From NCBI RefSeq assembly GCF_001577835.2, contig NC_029516.1, positions 72,175,221 through 72,239,220 on the forward strand: DNA of 64,000 nt. Reading direction: 5' to 3'. A model generated the notes under the pieces. It made no database searches and was not told where the DNA came from. It saw nothing but the letters and a program-made list of their open reading frames with translations. Of the stretch, positions 35,001-46,216 are shown piece after piece (the first letter of the stretch is position 1; every line of letters starts with the position of its first letter). This DNA is from Coturnix japonica. Its lineage: Eukaryota; Chordata; Aves; Galliformes; Phasianidae. The position numbers and the translations under genes were made by a program.

Positions 35001-38000
35001 AGCACAAAGGCTGATCATTTCACTACCTCTTCAGGGCTCAAAGAATCACCTCACGTTATAGTTTTAAGAAGGTCCAATAACTGCAGGTCACATTACCCAA
35101 GGACAAAATATTCTTGTACCAGGAGCCTGGAGGTTACTTTATTTCTTTTTGCTATCATAAATGACTTCTCTTTTCTCTCTCTTCCAAGCTCATAGCTAAT
35201 CCTGTGGCTGTTCTGAAGCGAGCCTTCCGTATCTCCTAAGTAGCACTCCCTCTTAAGCACTGAAATAAATTATCCTCTCATGAAACTTTTGATAATGAAG
35301 CCTGGGAGAAAGAGAGTAAGTATTTAGGCTTGGTGTTCAGTAGCTTTCACTTGAGCAGAGAAATCTAATACATACTTAAGGACGCGAGTCCAGAGGGTGT
35401 TTCTTCCAGCCTATCTTACATTCAAAATCTCTGGTACAAACCTAACGAAGTACCTAAATAAACAGGGTCTGTGTTCACCCACATCCTGTTTAGCTGACAC
35501 AAAAGGAAGTGACATCCCTCCGGCGGTTGCTTGTATCACAAGAGAATGAATAAGGCTCAGGGGTTGGCTATGGAGTAAGACCCAAGCTGTCCTAAAACAC
35601 AGGAGGGATGTTACCCAAAGAAGGAAGCTGGATTATACAGCTGTACTGCATAACTGAAACAGAAGATCTGCAGAGAATCACGCAGCAGGCCCACAGATCC
35701 AGGTTGTGTTTCCTGTTAGGATGTTACGATGTTACTGCCTACTTTTATGCAGGCTGTTTCCTGCTCCATCTTTAAGAGCAGCACATTTCAGTCCAGCGTT
35801 GCTTCACACCTGTGTTTTTTACTGCTTTTCAGATTTACGAACTCAGTTCTTTTAAGTTCTTCTAACTGAAGCACCATTAACCACCAATGTGCTGATAGCT
35901 GGAGCTTGCTGAAGAACCGCTATCTGTAGAGTGGATTTCACATACAGATCACAGTTCCCAGGACAATGCAGGAAAGGGAATTCATACTTTTTTTATTCTG
36001 CCACAAAGGCATTTTTGTTTTCCCTAATACAGTCCTGGATCTTGGTGTTACTGTTCAGTTTCTGTAGCAGTAATCTTTAAATCAGATCTGAATTTGGACA
36101 TAAGGGAAAGAAGTAACACACATGGGCTTTACTCCTGTTGTCTCCTTCCATACCCAGACATCCAATACATGAAGGTTATACCTACAGTTCTGAGGCTCTT
36201 CAAGGCATCATGTTCTCCTGAGCTGCCTGGCTTCTTACCTCAAACAACTTGGCTCTGAAACTCATTCTTACATGCTAAGGAAACACAGAAAAGATTAGTT
36301 AAATCCTGTGAGGTATCCCCAGACCTCTGTTTGCCCTACAGCCCTTGGCTATAAACTCAGTTCTGGCTCCCTGCTCTCCTTCCCATAGAGCTAACAAACA
36401 GCTAATGCACTGTAATCTGATTGAATCCCAGATGTGGGCAGAGCAGCTGCAAGCTGGGCCAGAATGGGGAAAATAAAATGTCTTTGAGAAAGGACAGAAC
36501 AAAGAAAAAAAGAGGGGGGGGGGATGAAGTTCAACAAGACCAAGTGCCAGGCACAGGCTGCCCAAAGAGGTGGAGGAGTCAGCAACCCTGCAGGTGCTTA
36601 AGAAATGTTTGGATGTTGTACTGAGGGACATGGGTTTATGGGGCAATGGTAGTTGGACTGGATGATCTTAGAGGTCTTTTCCAAGCTCAGTGATTCCATG
36701 ATGGTGCTATGATAATCAGCACCTTGACATGATCATTAATTCCCTCCACAGTCTGGCTCCTGAGCTTTTTCTATATCCCTTAAGAGTGTATAATAGGAAA
36801 CTTCAGTGCACAGAATTAAGCTCCACAATTCCCTGTCCATATTATTAGCAGGTGCCTGTGAGACGTTCTAGTCAACACACCTGAATATCAAGGGATCCAT
36901 TAATTGTAACCAAATCTATTCCACCTTCAGGCATTACATTACTTCCAAACACTTTCTTAGTAAACAAGCTCTAATAAAACAGCTCTAATAATGGAGTTCA
37001 ATAAGAAAAAGTGAAACTTGCACAAGCCAAACAAACAGGAAGAGCAGCATGGATTGATACCTCAGCAAAAGCACAGCAGCACAAAGTATATTACTGCAAC
37101 CGTATTGTACACGTTGCTTATCAAGTTTGGGACCACAAAAGGGTTAATAAGCACCACCGAGGGTTAAAAACACAAGCCCAGTTCTCCCAAGGCAGGGAGA
37201 TTTATGCAGTTAATTCTTATGCAGGTGCCCTGTTAGTGGCTTCAGGTAGTAAAAGGCAGATGGAGCTTCAATCTGAGCTTACAATCAAAGAATTAGTTAA
37301 ATGATGTACTGTACACGTAAGTGAAGAAAGCACTGCACTTCATAAAAGCCCCAATCCAGAAGCCATTTACACTGCTTGGCATAGATTCCAGTTCCTTTAA
37401 CGTGCTTTGAAGTGGACGGAGGGAATTATTACCAGCTCTGATGAGGAGACTGGAGTCCACAAAATTGATTTGAAACCTTATTTAATGGCTTTATGAAATC
37501 AGCATTAAGAGGCATCGTTCTCTCTGATGTAATGCTTCCAAGAGAGATCAGTCCTGTAAGAGGTGATAGCAACCAAACAAGATGTTTATGAAGTTCCATA
37601 GGATGTTAAGGTTTAAAAAACCAAGTATTTATACACGTTCTATATGCAACGAGCACATAAATTAAGGGCAAGCACCTTGCAGAGCAACACGTATCTTCAC
37701 AAGGGAAAAAGGAAACCACAAAGAAATCAGATACTCTCAAGAGGCTGGCACGCAGGAATAGCAAAATGAGCATCTTATTGCTGACATTTAACAGGAAACA
37801 TCACTGAGTAGAAACTACAACAAAACAGATTCTTGTCAGAAGTGGAAACAAGTGAGGTACAAGTCAATTTCTGCTGTGTTTCCCAGCAAAACAAGGCAGT
37901 CTGAGCCACAGAATCACAGCTTCCCAAAAGAACCGATGGGCTCCGGTTAATGATGAACAAGAATCTATACTGAGACCATTATAACTGACACTTGTGCAAA

Positions 38001-39016
38001 GAGACTGTGCTATTTTAGTGAGGCTTAATAGAGCTGTTTCCAGGAGAAGTGCTGAAGCATATAGCAAACGTTACCGCGCGTACTGCATTTCATTTAACTT
38101 CAGCAAGAGGTATGAAGAAAACTCCACAGAACAAGCAGCATTACGACCTTAAAAGGCTCAGCTAGAGTGAATTCAGCAGTGAAACAGCCACAGCAGCTGG
38201 ACATGCACACTTATAGAACTCCTCCAGTCTGGGCTACCTGAATAGAAGGGATTCACTAATACCAGATGTGCATCACCGCTGCCAAACTTGCTCGATGGTT
38301 CTCACCTGGCACTTACTTCATTTAGGAGGCGTTTTAGCAGCACAACAGCTGAATTAACGCCACTTCAAGGAGCAGCTGTGACCTAACTCCAAAGCAGACA
38401 GCGAACACTGGCACGTGTAAAAGATACACAACAATCCCAGGCCAAACAAAGTCACCACAGAGAGCAAGGAGAGGAGATGTATTCTCATACAACCCACATT
38501 TTAAGTGCTGAAAGAGCCCAGAAGAGCAACACCCCACAGAATCACAGAATGACCCGGGTTGGAAGGGACCTCAAGGATCATGTAGTTCCAACCCCCCTGC
38601 CTGGCAGGGCCACCAAACATACACCTTTACTAGATCAGGTTGCCCAGGGCCCTGTCCAACCTGGCCTTGAACACCTCCAAGGACGGGGCACCCACAACCT
38701 CCCTGGGCAGCCTGTTCCAGGACCTCTCCACTCTTCCAGCCCACCCCTTGTTGGGGGTAGTCAGAGGTCGGTACGTACCGGCGATAGGTGAGTGAGTGGA
38801 GCAGTAGGGCAGCGCCGCCCCGCCGCCAGCCGGGACCAGCAGGCTGAGGTTCGTGTACACGTCGTGGCTTTTGGAGTAATCCAAAACGCGCTGCGACTCC
38901 AAAAACCCCCGGAAAACGCTCGATGCTCCACCTCGGTACAGTATCAGGATGAACACGGCTTGGAAGACGATCAGGAACAGCAGGAAGCAGGGGTTCTCCG
39001 CGCGGGATAGGGACAT
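28946..39016 (-). CDS. B4GALT3-like: B4GALT3-like glycosyltransferase with lost catalytic residues
   Basis: A type II Golgi-type protein of family GT7. The coding exons, in transcript order, are 39016-38779, 34033-33798, 32901-32711, 32147-32025, 30137-30045 and 29087-28946. They sum to 1023 bases, 340 aa plus stop, with all introns GT-AG. The membrane anchor is about residues 11-27. The stem DYSKSHDVYTNLS and the SPIAVGPLTITF segment match human B4GALT3 (DYSHPRDVYSNLS, SPLLVGPVSVSF, from memory), as does VREALKDEDWDC. The fold motifs [10 protein letters not shown] (164-173), DVD (190-192) and YTNITVDIG are kept. However, PHRNR has become AYNNQ (125-129); the donor-pocket Tyr is Phe228; WGWGGEDDD has become WGHGGETDD (251-259), losing the catalytic Asp; and the metal-binding Met-x-x-His segment reads VMDYN (281-285). 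Galactosyltransferase activity is therefore doubtful. The length is short of human B4GALT3 (393 aa), mostly at the C-terminus. No exon carries a stop or frameshift, so I treat it as a living gene. Whether it is the bird B4GALT3 orthologue or an extra paralogue is open. Confidence 0.9.
30045..30137 (-). CDS. B4GALT3-like coding exon 5
   Basis: The acceptor is 'aaaggatcag' and the donor is 'agaag|gtaatt'. It encodes residues 263-293 (LAGMRIVRTPPHLGRYKVMD and onward). At 93 bases it is 12 shorter than the 105-base exon of B4GALT4. The conserved KMVKHRGDKGNEEN-type segment has become KVMDYNRGTEEPW, removing the metal-ligand His. Confidence 0.88.
30541..30554. repeat. (ATT)n microsatellite
   Basis: About 4-5 ATT units in an intron of the B4GALT3-like gene. 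Confidence 0.8.
32025..32147 (-). CDS. B4GALT3-like coding exon 4
   Basis: The acceptor is 'tgctttag' and the donor is 'gcaag|gtactg'. It encodes residues 222-262: LPYKSFFGGVSALTPEHYMK, then NGFPNTYWGHGGETDDIAA. It carries three substitutions at substrate or catalytic positions (Tyr to Phe228, Trp to His253, Asp to Thr257). The length of 123 bases is identical to B4GALT4 exon 4. Confidence 0.93.
32236..32440 (-). repeat. Reversed CR1 tail in an intron of the B4GALT3-like gene
   Basis: It starts with 'atagaatcacagaattgctc', then 'cactaagtccaaccacaaac' and 'ctgctaaatcatgtccctga', matching the reversed CR1 3' region. It is diverged. Confidence 0.75.
32711..32901 (-). CDS. B4GALT3-like coding exon 3
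   Basis: The acceptor is 'attttccag' and the donor is 'tacaa|gtaagt'. It encodes residues 159-221. It is the best-conserved part: [20 protein letters not shown], then [23 protein letters not shown] at 161-163 is a potential N-glycosylation site. Confidence 0.95.
33798..34033 (-). CDS. B4GALT3-like coding exon 2
   Basis: The acceptor is 'ctgccttacag' and the donor is 'cagcag|gtaaat'. It encodes residues 80-158 ([41 protein letters not shown]). The nucleotide-binding PHRNREKHL segment of relatives reads AYNNQEKYL here, so both Arg residues that contact UDP in B4GALT1 are absent. Confidence 0.93.
36514..36712 (+). repeat. CR1 tail with adjoining G-run
   Basis: A run of ten G (36514-36523) is followed by 'ggctgcccaaagaggtggag', 'gatgttgtactgagggacat' and 'ttggactggatgatcttaga', the CR1 3' region of an older subfamily. 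It ends near 'gattccatgatggtgctatg'. Confidence 0.82.
38536..38735 (-). repeat. Young-looking CR1 tail next to the exon 1 donor
   Basis: The reversed tail 'cacagaatcacagaatgacc' starts at the left and 'cagcctgttccaggacctct' lies at the right. The element is in the same orientation as the host gene. Its 5' end lies only about 43 bases past the donor of the first coding exon of the B4GALT3-like gene. Confidence 0.93.
38779..39016 (-). CDS. B4GALT3-like first coding exon
   Basis: It starts ATG at 39016 (gagagccATGTCC) and the donor is 'tcgccg|gtacgtac'. It encodes residues 1-79: cytosolic tail, membrane anchor (FLLFLIVFQAVFILIL), and stem with a potential N-glycosylation site at Asn56 (NLS). 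The frame is open for about 60 codons upstream but has no ATG there, so 39016 is the first usable start. Confidence 0.9.
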
Positions 39017-39420
39017 GGCTCTCGGTCCGGGTGCCCACCACGAGCTCGGGGCTACATGGCTGCGCCCGAGCACCTCCGCCCCTCCCAGCACCGACTTCGG
39101 GAGGCGGCAGCGCTCCCCTCCGCCCGCACAGATCCGCCTTTCCCGATGCTGCGAGGGAAGGAGGAGCCGGGAGGTCCCGGGAGAGGAACGGCCGGCCCGC
39201 ACGGCCCCGCTCCGTCTGCCCGCTCAACGAGCGCCCTGAGGAGAGGAGGAAAGGGCGGGAAGACACGGCGCCGCGCTCACCCTTCAATACACAACGGGAC
39301 TCGGGCTCACCCCACACCGACCCCTGTTGGCACCCGACCTTCCACCCGCTCGATATAAGGCTGCGGCCACCCTCACTCTGCGATAACCGCCCCTCACGGC
39401 CCGCTCGCTCCTTCCGCACA

Positions 39421-39439
39421 GACTACAGCTCCCAGCGCA
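39421..39439 (+). promoter_or_regulatory. ZNF143/SBS-type site
   Basis: 'gactacagctcccagcgca' closely matches the ACTACAATTCCCAGCATGC motif bound by ZNF143 (STAF) at many CpG promoters. It lies about 400 bases upstream of the start codon. Confidence 0.65.
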
Positions 39440-39470
39440 CCGGGCGGGGCGGGGCCGCCGTGAGGAACGG

Positions 39471-39484
39471 TGGGAGCTGTAGTC
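39471..39484 (-). promoter_or_regulatory. Second ZNF143-type site, inverted
   Basis: 'tgggagctgtagtc' is the exact reverse complement of the first 14 bases of the site at 39421. The two form an inverted pair spanning 64 bases around a GC-box-rich centre ('gggcggggcggggcc'). Confidence 0.65.
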
Positions 39485-39569
39485 ATCGCCTTCACCTATG
39501 GGGCCGCCCGTTCCGTGCCCACCGCCCTGTGGTGCAGCCCCTGTCCCTGACCACCACCCTCCCCTCCCC

Positions 39570-42500
39570 TTCATGCCGTTCCCTCGGGCCCTGTCGCTGT
39601 CACACACAGCAGAGCTCAGCGCTGCTCCCTGTGAGGAGCTGCAGCCGCTGTGATACTTTACTGGCAGTTAGGTGGGGTAAAAACTGCCACCTTGTGACTT
39701 TCTGGGGCACAATAAGCAGGTCAGATGGAAAAGCAACAGCTTGTCCCAATCTTTAGTTCAGCCTATGTTATATATATGCTCTCCTGACTGGAAAACTAGT
39801 GTATAGGTAGCCAGATCAGCTGGGTATGGAGGGAGCCAAACAGTGCTTCATTCAGTGCTAGCTGAGGAGCTGAATCTCCATTAATGTCTCTTCAAGGTCA
39901 CTACACTCCTATTTTTTTCCCCTTGATCTGAAAGGCTGGGAGAGGTTTGAATTAAAAATGGATTGCTTAAATGAAAACAAAATAACCGTCTTCACTGAAG
40001 CATGGAGGATAGTTGGTGTGTATTTTAGCAACCCCTGTGCATGGATGTATTGATGGAGGAAAACAACATGGGGCTGGGTCTGTAAGGTGTCTTGACAGCC
40101 AAAGGTCTACCTTTCTCATTTTCACGTGTCCACCCGAGAAATTAAATGAATGCATAGGGGGAAAAAAAAAAGAAAGGCAAATACCATCTTCAGCAGAGCT
40201 TGAAATTAAGTTTGTGCAGGAGCCTCTGGGTGTCCCAGGGGAAGGACGCTTCCCCTCCCTTCAAGTGTAATTTCACCTCCAATCAGCCCCAAATGTGATG
40301 AGAGACAGAGAAGTACCTCACCGCTGAATACAATTTATTCTCTCTTGCTCTTTCCCCTCCTGCCTCTGTTATGCCCTGGGACTTGTCTCACTTCCCTGTT
40401 GAAAACTCAGTAGCGTGGCTGGTGAAAATGTAGAGCCCCAGGAGGGGAGGAACAACATGTTGGGGTGACACCAAGCAAGGTGCTCAGGCAGTGTCAGAGT
40501 CAGTGTGTCCTGCCCACTGCCCTGCCTGACCCCCGGGGCTTTTAAGCAAGGAAAGAGGAAAGCAGTATTACATTTAATAAAGGCATTGCAGAGGATTTCG
40601 GGTGATGACTGAAGGGAATACTCTTGGAATGAGAACTACAGTGGGCACATTTTCCATTATAGAGTACACTGTGTTTTCTTGGAAAAGAAGCAAGCCCTTA
40701 AGCTGCAAGACAGAAAATGGCTCAGTATTATACTATTCACATCATATTTAATAACGCTCTTGTACCATTCAATATAAATAAATAACCATTAAAAATTACT
40801 TCCTTGACATTTTCTTTCCTCTTTCAACAGTATTTTCTGCAACAGGAAACGTTAGGAATACCCACTGGTTGCTGAATTGGATGGATTTTCAGAGAGCATG
40901 AATATCAGATGCTAATATGCTAGTAAAAAAAACAGGCGCTGGGATGCCTGCTCTTTAAACACTTCAGGCTTGACGTGCAGCATCCCTCCTTTATTGCACC
41001 CCTCGTTCATTTTCCTTGAAGCTTGTAACTCCTACTGAACTCTGCTAGCAAAGAGCCCTCTGAACTTGTGCTGTCTGTCCTCACCTACCCTTTGCCGCTG
41101 CACCCTGCCTGGCAGCAGTCCTTGCTGTCCTTAGTCTGCTCTACAGAATATTTGTAAAAAGAGTATTTGTGCTGGGAGTGTTCAGAACATCTGTTAGCCT
41201 GGAGCGACAGCTGTGTGCAGCCACACAGTCCATACAAGGTCTCAGTCCTACACAACTTAGCATCCGGCAGAATTTCGTGATTCACAGAATCCCTCCTCCA
41301 TAGGGTCAGGCTGATGTGAGAATGGCATGACAGGGCTGGTCTTGTGAGCAGCTCAGAGCAGAACTGAGTGACAGTGTGCTCCTATCACTGCAATCCGGGG
41401 CACCAGGGGGAAAAACAGGAACAATGATTTTGCTTTCTTATAGGGATGCAGAGAGACATCTAAAAGCTACAAACACCCACCGGCAGCATCAAAAGTAGGA
41501 TACACTTGATACTGAAGGCCAGGGAATTGATTACCATATCCCCTCCTCTTCATACAGGTAGAATCCCTACCCATCTGGGAGGGGAAAATAGAAGATCATA
41601 AATAGATTCCTTTATTCCCTTGCTCTTTGCTCGCAGACTAGAACCACAAAGAAGGGGACAGTCTTCTGTTAATGGTGAGCGGAATCATTGAGCCAATCTT
41701 TCTGCCTGATGGCATGGATAGGTCAGCAACACCCACTGGAGTGCAAGGCCCATTACCTCATGCGGAGAGGCCAAAAGGCTCTGACAAATGGAGATGAAAA
41801 ATGCTCGGCAGGAGCCAGGCTTCCTAAGTCACATGTGCCAGACATTTGCTGGGTAAAGACCTTTCCGGGGTCACAAGGCAGCACAGTTTTTACAGCCCAT
41901 TCAGTACTACTTCTGTGCTGAGAGACCTTGCAGGGAGTCCAGGCCACGCTGAGCACAACCACCCTCTCTCTGCTCTCTGCCTACTCCTTGTTCTCTCATG
42001 CCTTCCTCCCCAGTGGGATGCATATCACTCCCTTTGCCCCTTTCTGCACTCTAATCTCACTCCCACAGCAGGATGTCTGCATGCTAGTTCCCCACTAAGG
42101 GAACACAGATCATCAGATACCCTTCCAAGAGCCCCCTTTCATGGATGCCTCCCAGGATCCCATGGGGACTATCTACTTGATTGAGGCACTCCTTCGCACA
42201 TGTTTTTACCTCACCATGATTGCTCAGGAGCTAGAAACTTAGTGCCACCCACGTCTCTTGCATAAAGGAATAACAGTTCCCTTTGCTGTACTTCCCTCCT
42301 TGCTGTGTTTCTGATTATTTTGCCAGCTTAGGGTGCCATTGTAAAGAAACCCCAGACAGCAAGAAGCAGAAAGACATTCAGAAGTGAATGCCAAGCTCTG
42401 CTGTTCTTCTGTGAGCGTCTGGGAATTGTTCTTTTCTCATGAGTATGTCAGATAACCTAAGTTAAAAAAACAAAGTGAAACAAAGAACAGGCAGAAAGGA

Positions 42501-45500
42501 TTGCAGTATAAATAAAACAACAAATAAACGTCTCCTGCCAGCCCAGAGTTTCTTGGGCAGGGGGTGGTTTGATTGCTCATGATTTTTTTTTTCCTCTGGC
42601 TATCAAATCCTTGATGTATATTTTGAATGCTTGAAGCCTTGTTCCTCATGGCCTGAGTGAAGATGGTTGGCAGGGTGTGCTCTGAGAGGTTTCCAGGTCA
42701 GTCAGGAAATCTTCCTGCAAAAGTCAGAGAGACATTTTACCCCATGCACACATGGTACAAATTCTTGTGCTTTTAACCCAGTGCATCCTTCCTTCAGTCC
42801 TCATTTGCCACCTGCTCATCTGTAGGCTGCCTTTACCCAGGCTGTTCTCCTGTTTTATCAAGAGAAAACTGCTCTAGATGATGCTGTCTTTTCTCCCTGT
42901 TCCAAGGGCCAAACGTGCTATCAGAGTTCAACTGGAAACTTGACAAGTGAAGTAGCAAATGTTGATATCTGTGTGCTCAAGATACGCTTCCCAATGATGA
43001 TCCTTTTTCCACATTTTTCAGCGTTCACACAGGAGATGAGTGCAAGCTCAGCGTTCTTTTCCTAAGTGCTTCTCACCCACCTCCGCTCCAGAAAGGTGTC
43101 TTCTTCCCTGGAGGTTTAGGAAGCAACTCTGTATTCATGAACTGAAGTGCCTAATGGTGCTGCAGCAGGAATAAAATTTCCAGGTCCTCCCACCTCTGCC
43201 CCTGCTTTCTGCTCTCCATATCAGGACATGGAGGCATGGTCTTTGAGGTGCCATACCTACCAGGTCACCCTGAGTGGGAGGGGAGCTGCATCCAGGGTGT
43301 ACCGGCCTGGGAACTGGGACAACATTTTCCAACACAACCTGCAGTTCGGGCAGTTCAAGTTCTCAGCTGAGGCACTTCTGAACTCCTACACCCAAAAAGA
43401 GGGGCTTCCAACTCAGCTCCTTTCCCAGTACCAAAAGCTGATCCATGTGTGTATCTGAGGGGGAGCCTCTCTCTGGCTAGTTTTGCTTTTAAGCTGTTCT
43501 CACTGAGAGCATACCTCAGACTGACAGATCCACATCTGCTTTTGCAACAACTCCTGTTCTTGAACCACAGCAGCTCTCAGCTGCTGCCCTGAAGCTCAGG
43601 TTTGTATGCCAAGAGGGATGGATCTTCAGAGGCACCTGCCCCCATTGTGGATTTCAGCCTCTGTGCTGGCACAGCAGGGAATGGAGATCACATCTAAGAC
43701 GTTTCCTCTTTAATGAATGGTTAAAAAGCACAGTGCCCACAAGGGAAGGGAGGCACGCCTCTCAGCCAGGAAATGGGAGCCGATGCACAGAGTCAAAGTG
43801 GAGAGCTGTAGGATCACAGGAACCACATCAGCTCTGTCCCTGCTCATTGCCACCTTCCGGGCAGTGGGAGCTGATCGATGTGGCTACATTTGGGGGCATT
43901 TAGCATCCTCCAGTGGTGGAACAGGCAAGGGTGCCCAGTTGCTGCGGCTGCCAACAAGCTTCAGAACAATCACTGCCCGCTGCCTCTGTTAAAACAAACA
44001 CAAGGTAAGAAAGAGACAGAAATCTCAACATCACGTCCAGTAGATCAGGGCAGAAGAGGCATTTCAAGGAGAGCTGGCTCAGGTATACACCAGGCAGCAT
44101 TGCTAACCAGGTTTCCCAACCTAACAGCTGCAGGCTGGGGATACGGCCAAAGTGCTGTTTATTCTATCTGCACTGCAGAGTCCTAGCAGGGATGTTTGTT
44201 TATGAATTAGTAAAAGGTTTTGAAGGATTTTTTTATCCCAGTAAAATCATTATCTCAACCTCTTTCTTGTTGTTTTTTGTTTGTTGCTATAGAAAGAAGA
44301 TAAGATTTGAAGAACCCTGTTCAAACTGTCTAGGAGCTCTGAAATGGTGCTGAGTTTCCTTCCCTGTTTCTAAATATCTTAAGGCAGCAGGAGTCCTAAG
44401 CGAGCTCTTCTCTCTCTAATAGCTGTAAATACACACTAGCAAAAAGAATATGCAAGTTTTATAACACCGGGCTCGAATGATAGTTTTCAGGGCTTTAACA
44501 AAGAAAAGATACAGAGCAAAATTAGTTCCCACCTCCTGCTCTCGGAAGCTGCAGTTTGTTTTTCTAGGGGGTCTGGTTTCAAAATAGTTTGCAAAGATGT
44601 ATATTGGAAGAGGTTTGGGATCCTCAATCTCAACACATCTCAGATCGGCCCTAATGGTTCTCAGGGCAGAAAAATCAGAGCTCTATTGCAAGGAAAAAAA
44701 AACCTTTTTTCTTTTCCATTGAGCGCTCCTTTTTCATTTTATTCTCATGAAAAGGCAAACTGAGCCACATGCCTTTATTTTCCCCTCTCTGTAGATCTGC
44801 TCTGATGGAGTATTCTCCCCAGGACTCACAAACACTGCTGTGGTTCAGCTAGACTCAGCCAAGGGTGGTGGGGATGCAGGCGAAGAAGAAAGCAGGCTCC
44901 AGCTGGGACAAAATAACCACTGTTTATGCAGTACCTGCTGAAGCCTGATCTTTGCAGTTTACATAATCAGCAGATCCCTTCACAATGCATCTGTGGCAAA
45001 CCAGAGAGCAGGAACGTGTGCCAAAAAACAACCTAAGTGGTCTAACTGGTGATTAACAGAGCACCAAAACCCTCGAGCACCAAAGCCTGGCTCACATCCA
45101 CAGGCACTAAAGGGGCTCCTGAAGGGTCTAGGACTTAACTGGCCTGATCTGATCCTCAATGAGGACAAACTCCCAGGAGAAAGACAGAAACGTTCTCCTC
45201 ACAGCATCTAACAACAGAACATTCTCAGGGGGTGAATTATACCTCTTCTCTTGTCTCAGCACTAGCTCATCTAGATTGTGTCTGTCAGGCTTCTGAAGCT
45301 CAACAGCCTTGATAGTAAGAACCTCCAAAATTCAGCAGAACTGTTACCAGAGGTGTCAATTTAAAACTTTACAGGGGGTGTGGGCGTGGAAGCTGATGAT
45401 TTTGCTTGACTGACTGCTCTCAGCTGCATCCACTAAGCTTCTCCAGGCAGCACATGTATTTTGCAGGTGTCTCCAGGAGTGGATGCTTTCTAATGCACCT

Positions 45501-46200
45501 GGGTCAAAGCAGCTGCTAGGAATAGGCAAGTAGCCTTGTCTGTCTGAGTGCCGTTAAACCTGCTCATCCTTTACAGAGTTAACTGGAGTCCTTCTGAGCT
45601 AAGCTCAGACAATTTCGGCTTTAGTCTACAGCAGACCCAGCATGGCTGGATCTGTAAAATGAACCCATTACTGGTAATGGATAGGACAGAAGTGAAGTCA
45701 AGAGAGGTGCTGCTACCTAAGCGTAGGTCTAGCGTAATTTTACATTCACTAGGATATCTGAGGTTTTTATGAGAAGCTATCAGATATGATAGAGTTTGTG
45801 CTCTACAGGAGGGTCAGGTAGGATGCCCCAGCATCCCTGTGGTGGCACCAGGGTCTGCATTTAAGCAGCTGACTCCTATGTCTGCTGTCAGCTGCTGGAT
45901 GCACAGTCCTGGGATTGCTTTGCCCCTTGTGTGGCTGTCACTTGGAAGATGATGGGATAATGTGGAAATGCTGTATGCAGCTATGAACAATGTGCGTACC
46001 AGATTAGTGCAGAAATTGAAGCATGCACAATTGCCCATATAAAAGCAGTCAGTTTTGCCCCCCCTGGTACAGCTCAGATGAAAACTGGGGTCAGGACTGA
46101 AAGCAGCCCTAGAATATCTTCCAAAGCAGGAGTAAATCATTCAGCATCCTCTATCTGGCCACAAGTACAAATCATTGCAGAAAAAGCTGGGTCCTTCTAA
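39570..46200. other. Intergenic region, no gene recognised
   Basis: It separates the B4GALT3-like promoter from the 3' end of the B3GAT1-like gene. Open frames such as 43147-43458 plus and 41846-42184 plus lack family motifs and codon-level support. I saw no clear CR1 here. Confidence 0.55.
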
Positions 46201-46210
46201 GTAGGCAGTC

Positions 46211-46216
46211 TTTATT
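46211..46216 (-). terminator. Candidate polyadenylation signal of the B3GAT1-like gene
   Basis: The minus strand reads AATAAA ('gcagtctttattctttt' on plus), about 825 bases after the stop at 47041. It is the nearest canonical hexamer on this strand. Confidence 0.4.

Larger units (their letters stand above)
34034..38778 (-). other. First intron of the B4GALT3-like gene
   Basis: A 4.7-kb intron in the order donor 'gtacgtacc' at its right end and acceptor 'ctgccttacag' at its left end. It holds two CR1 copies (36524-36712 and 38536-38735) and a run of ten G at 36514-36523. No other exon was recognised. Confidence 0.8.
38780..39560 (-). promoter_or_regulatory. CpG island promoter of the B4GALT3-like gene
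   Basis: A CpG-dense block covers the first coding exon and about 500 bases upstream. It has no TATA box at a sensible place. It contains an inverted pair of ZNF143-type sites at 39421-39484. Long open frames on the plus strand (39031-39756) are GC-driven shadows. Confidence 0.7.

Noticed and set aside
28946-39016. Reading the B4GALT3-like gene as a pseudogene or as sequencing error
   Set aside because: All six exons are open, the splice sites are canonical, the total length is an exact multiple of three, and the catalytic changes are spread over three exons while flanking codons remain conserved.
39031-39756. Plus-strand open frame of 241 codons opposite the B4GALT3-like first exon
   Set aside because: It is a GC-rich antisense shadow of a proven coding exon and promoter island, with no recognisable domain.
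43147-43458. Plus-strand 103-codon frame in the intergenic region
   Set aside because: No family resemblance, no start context or splice sites, and no similar frame nearby.
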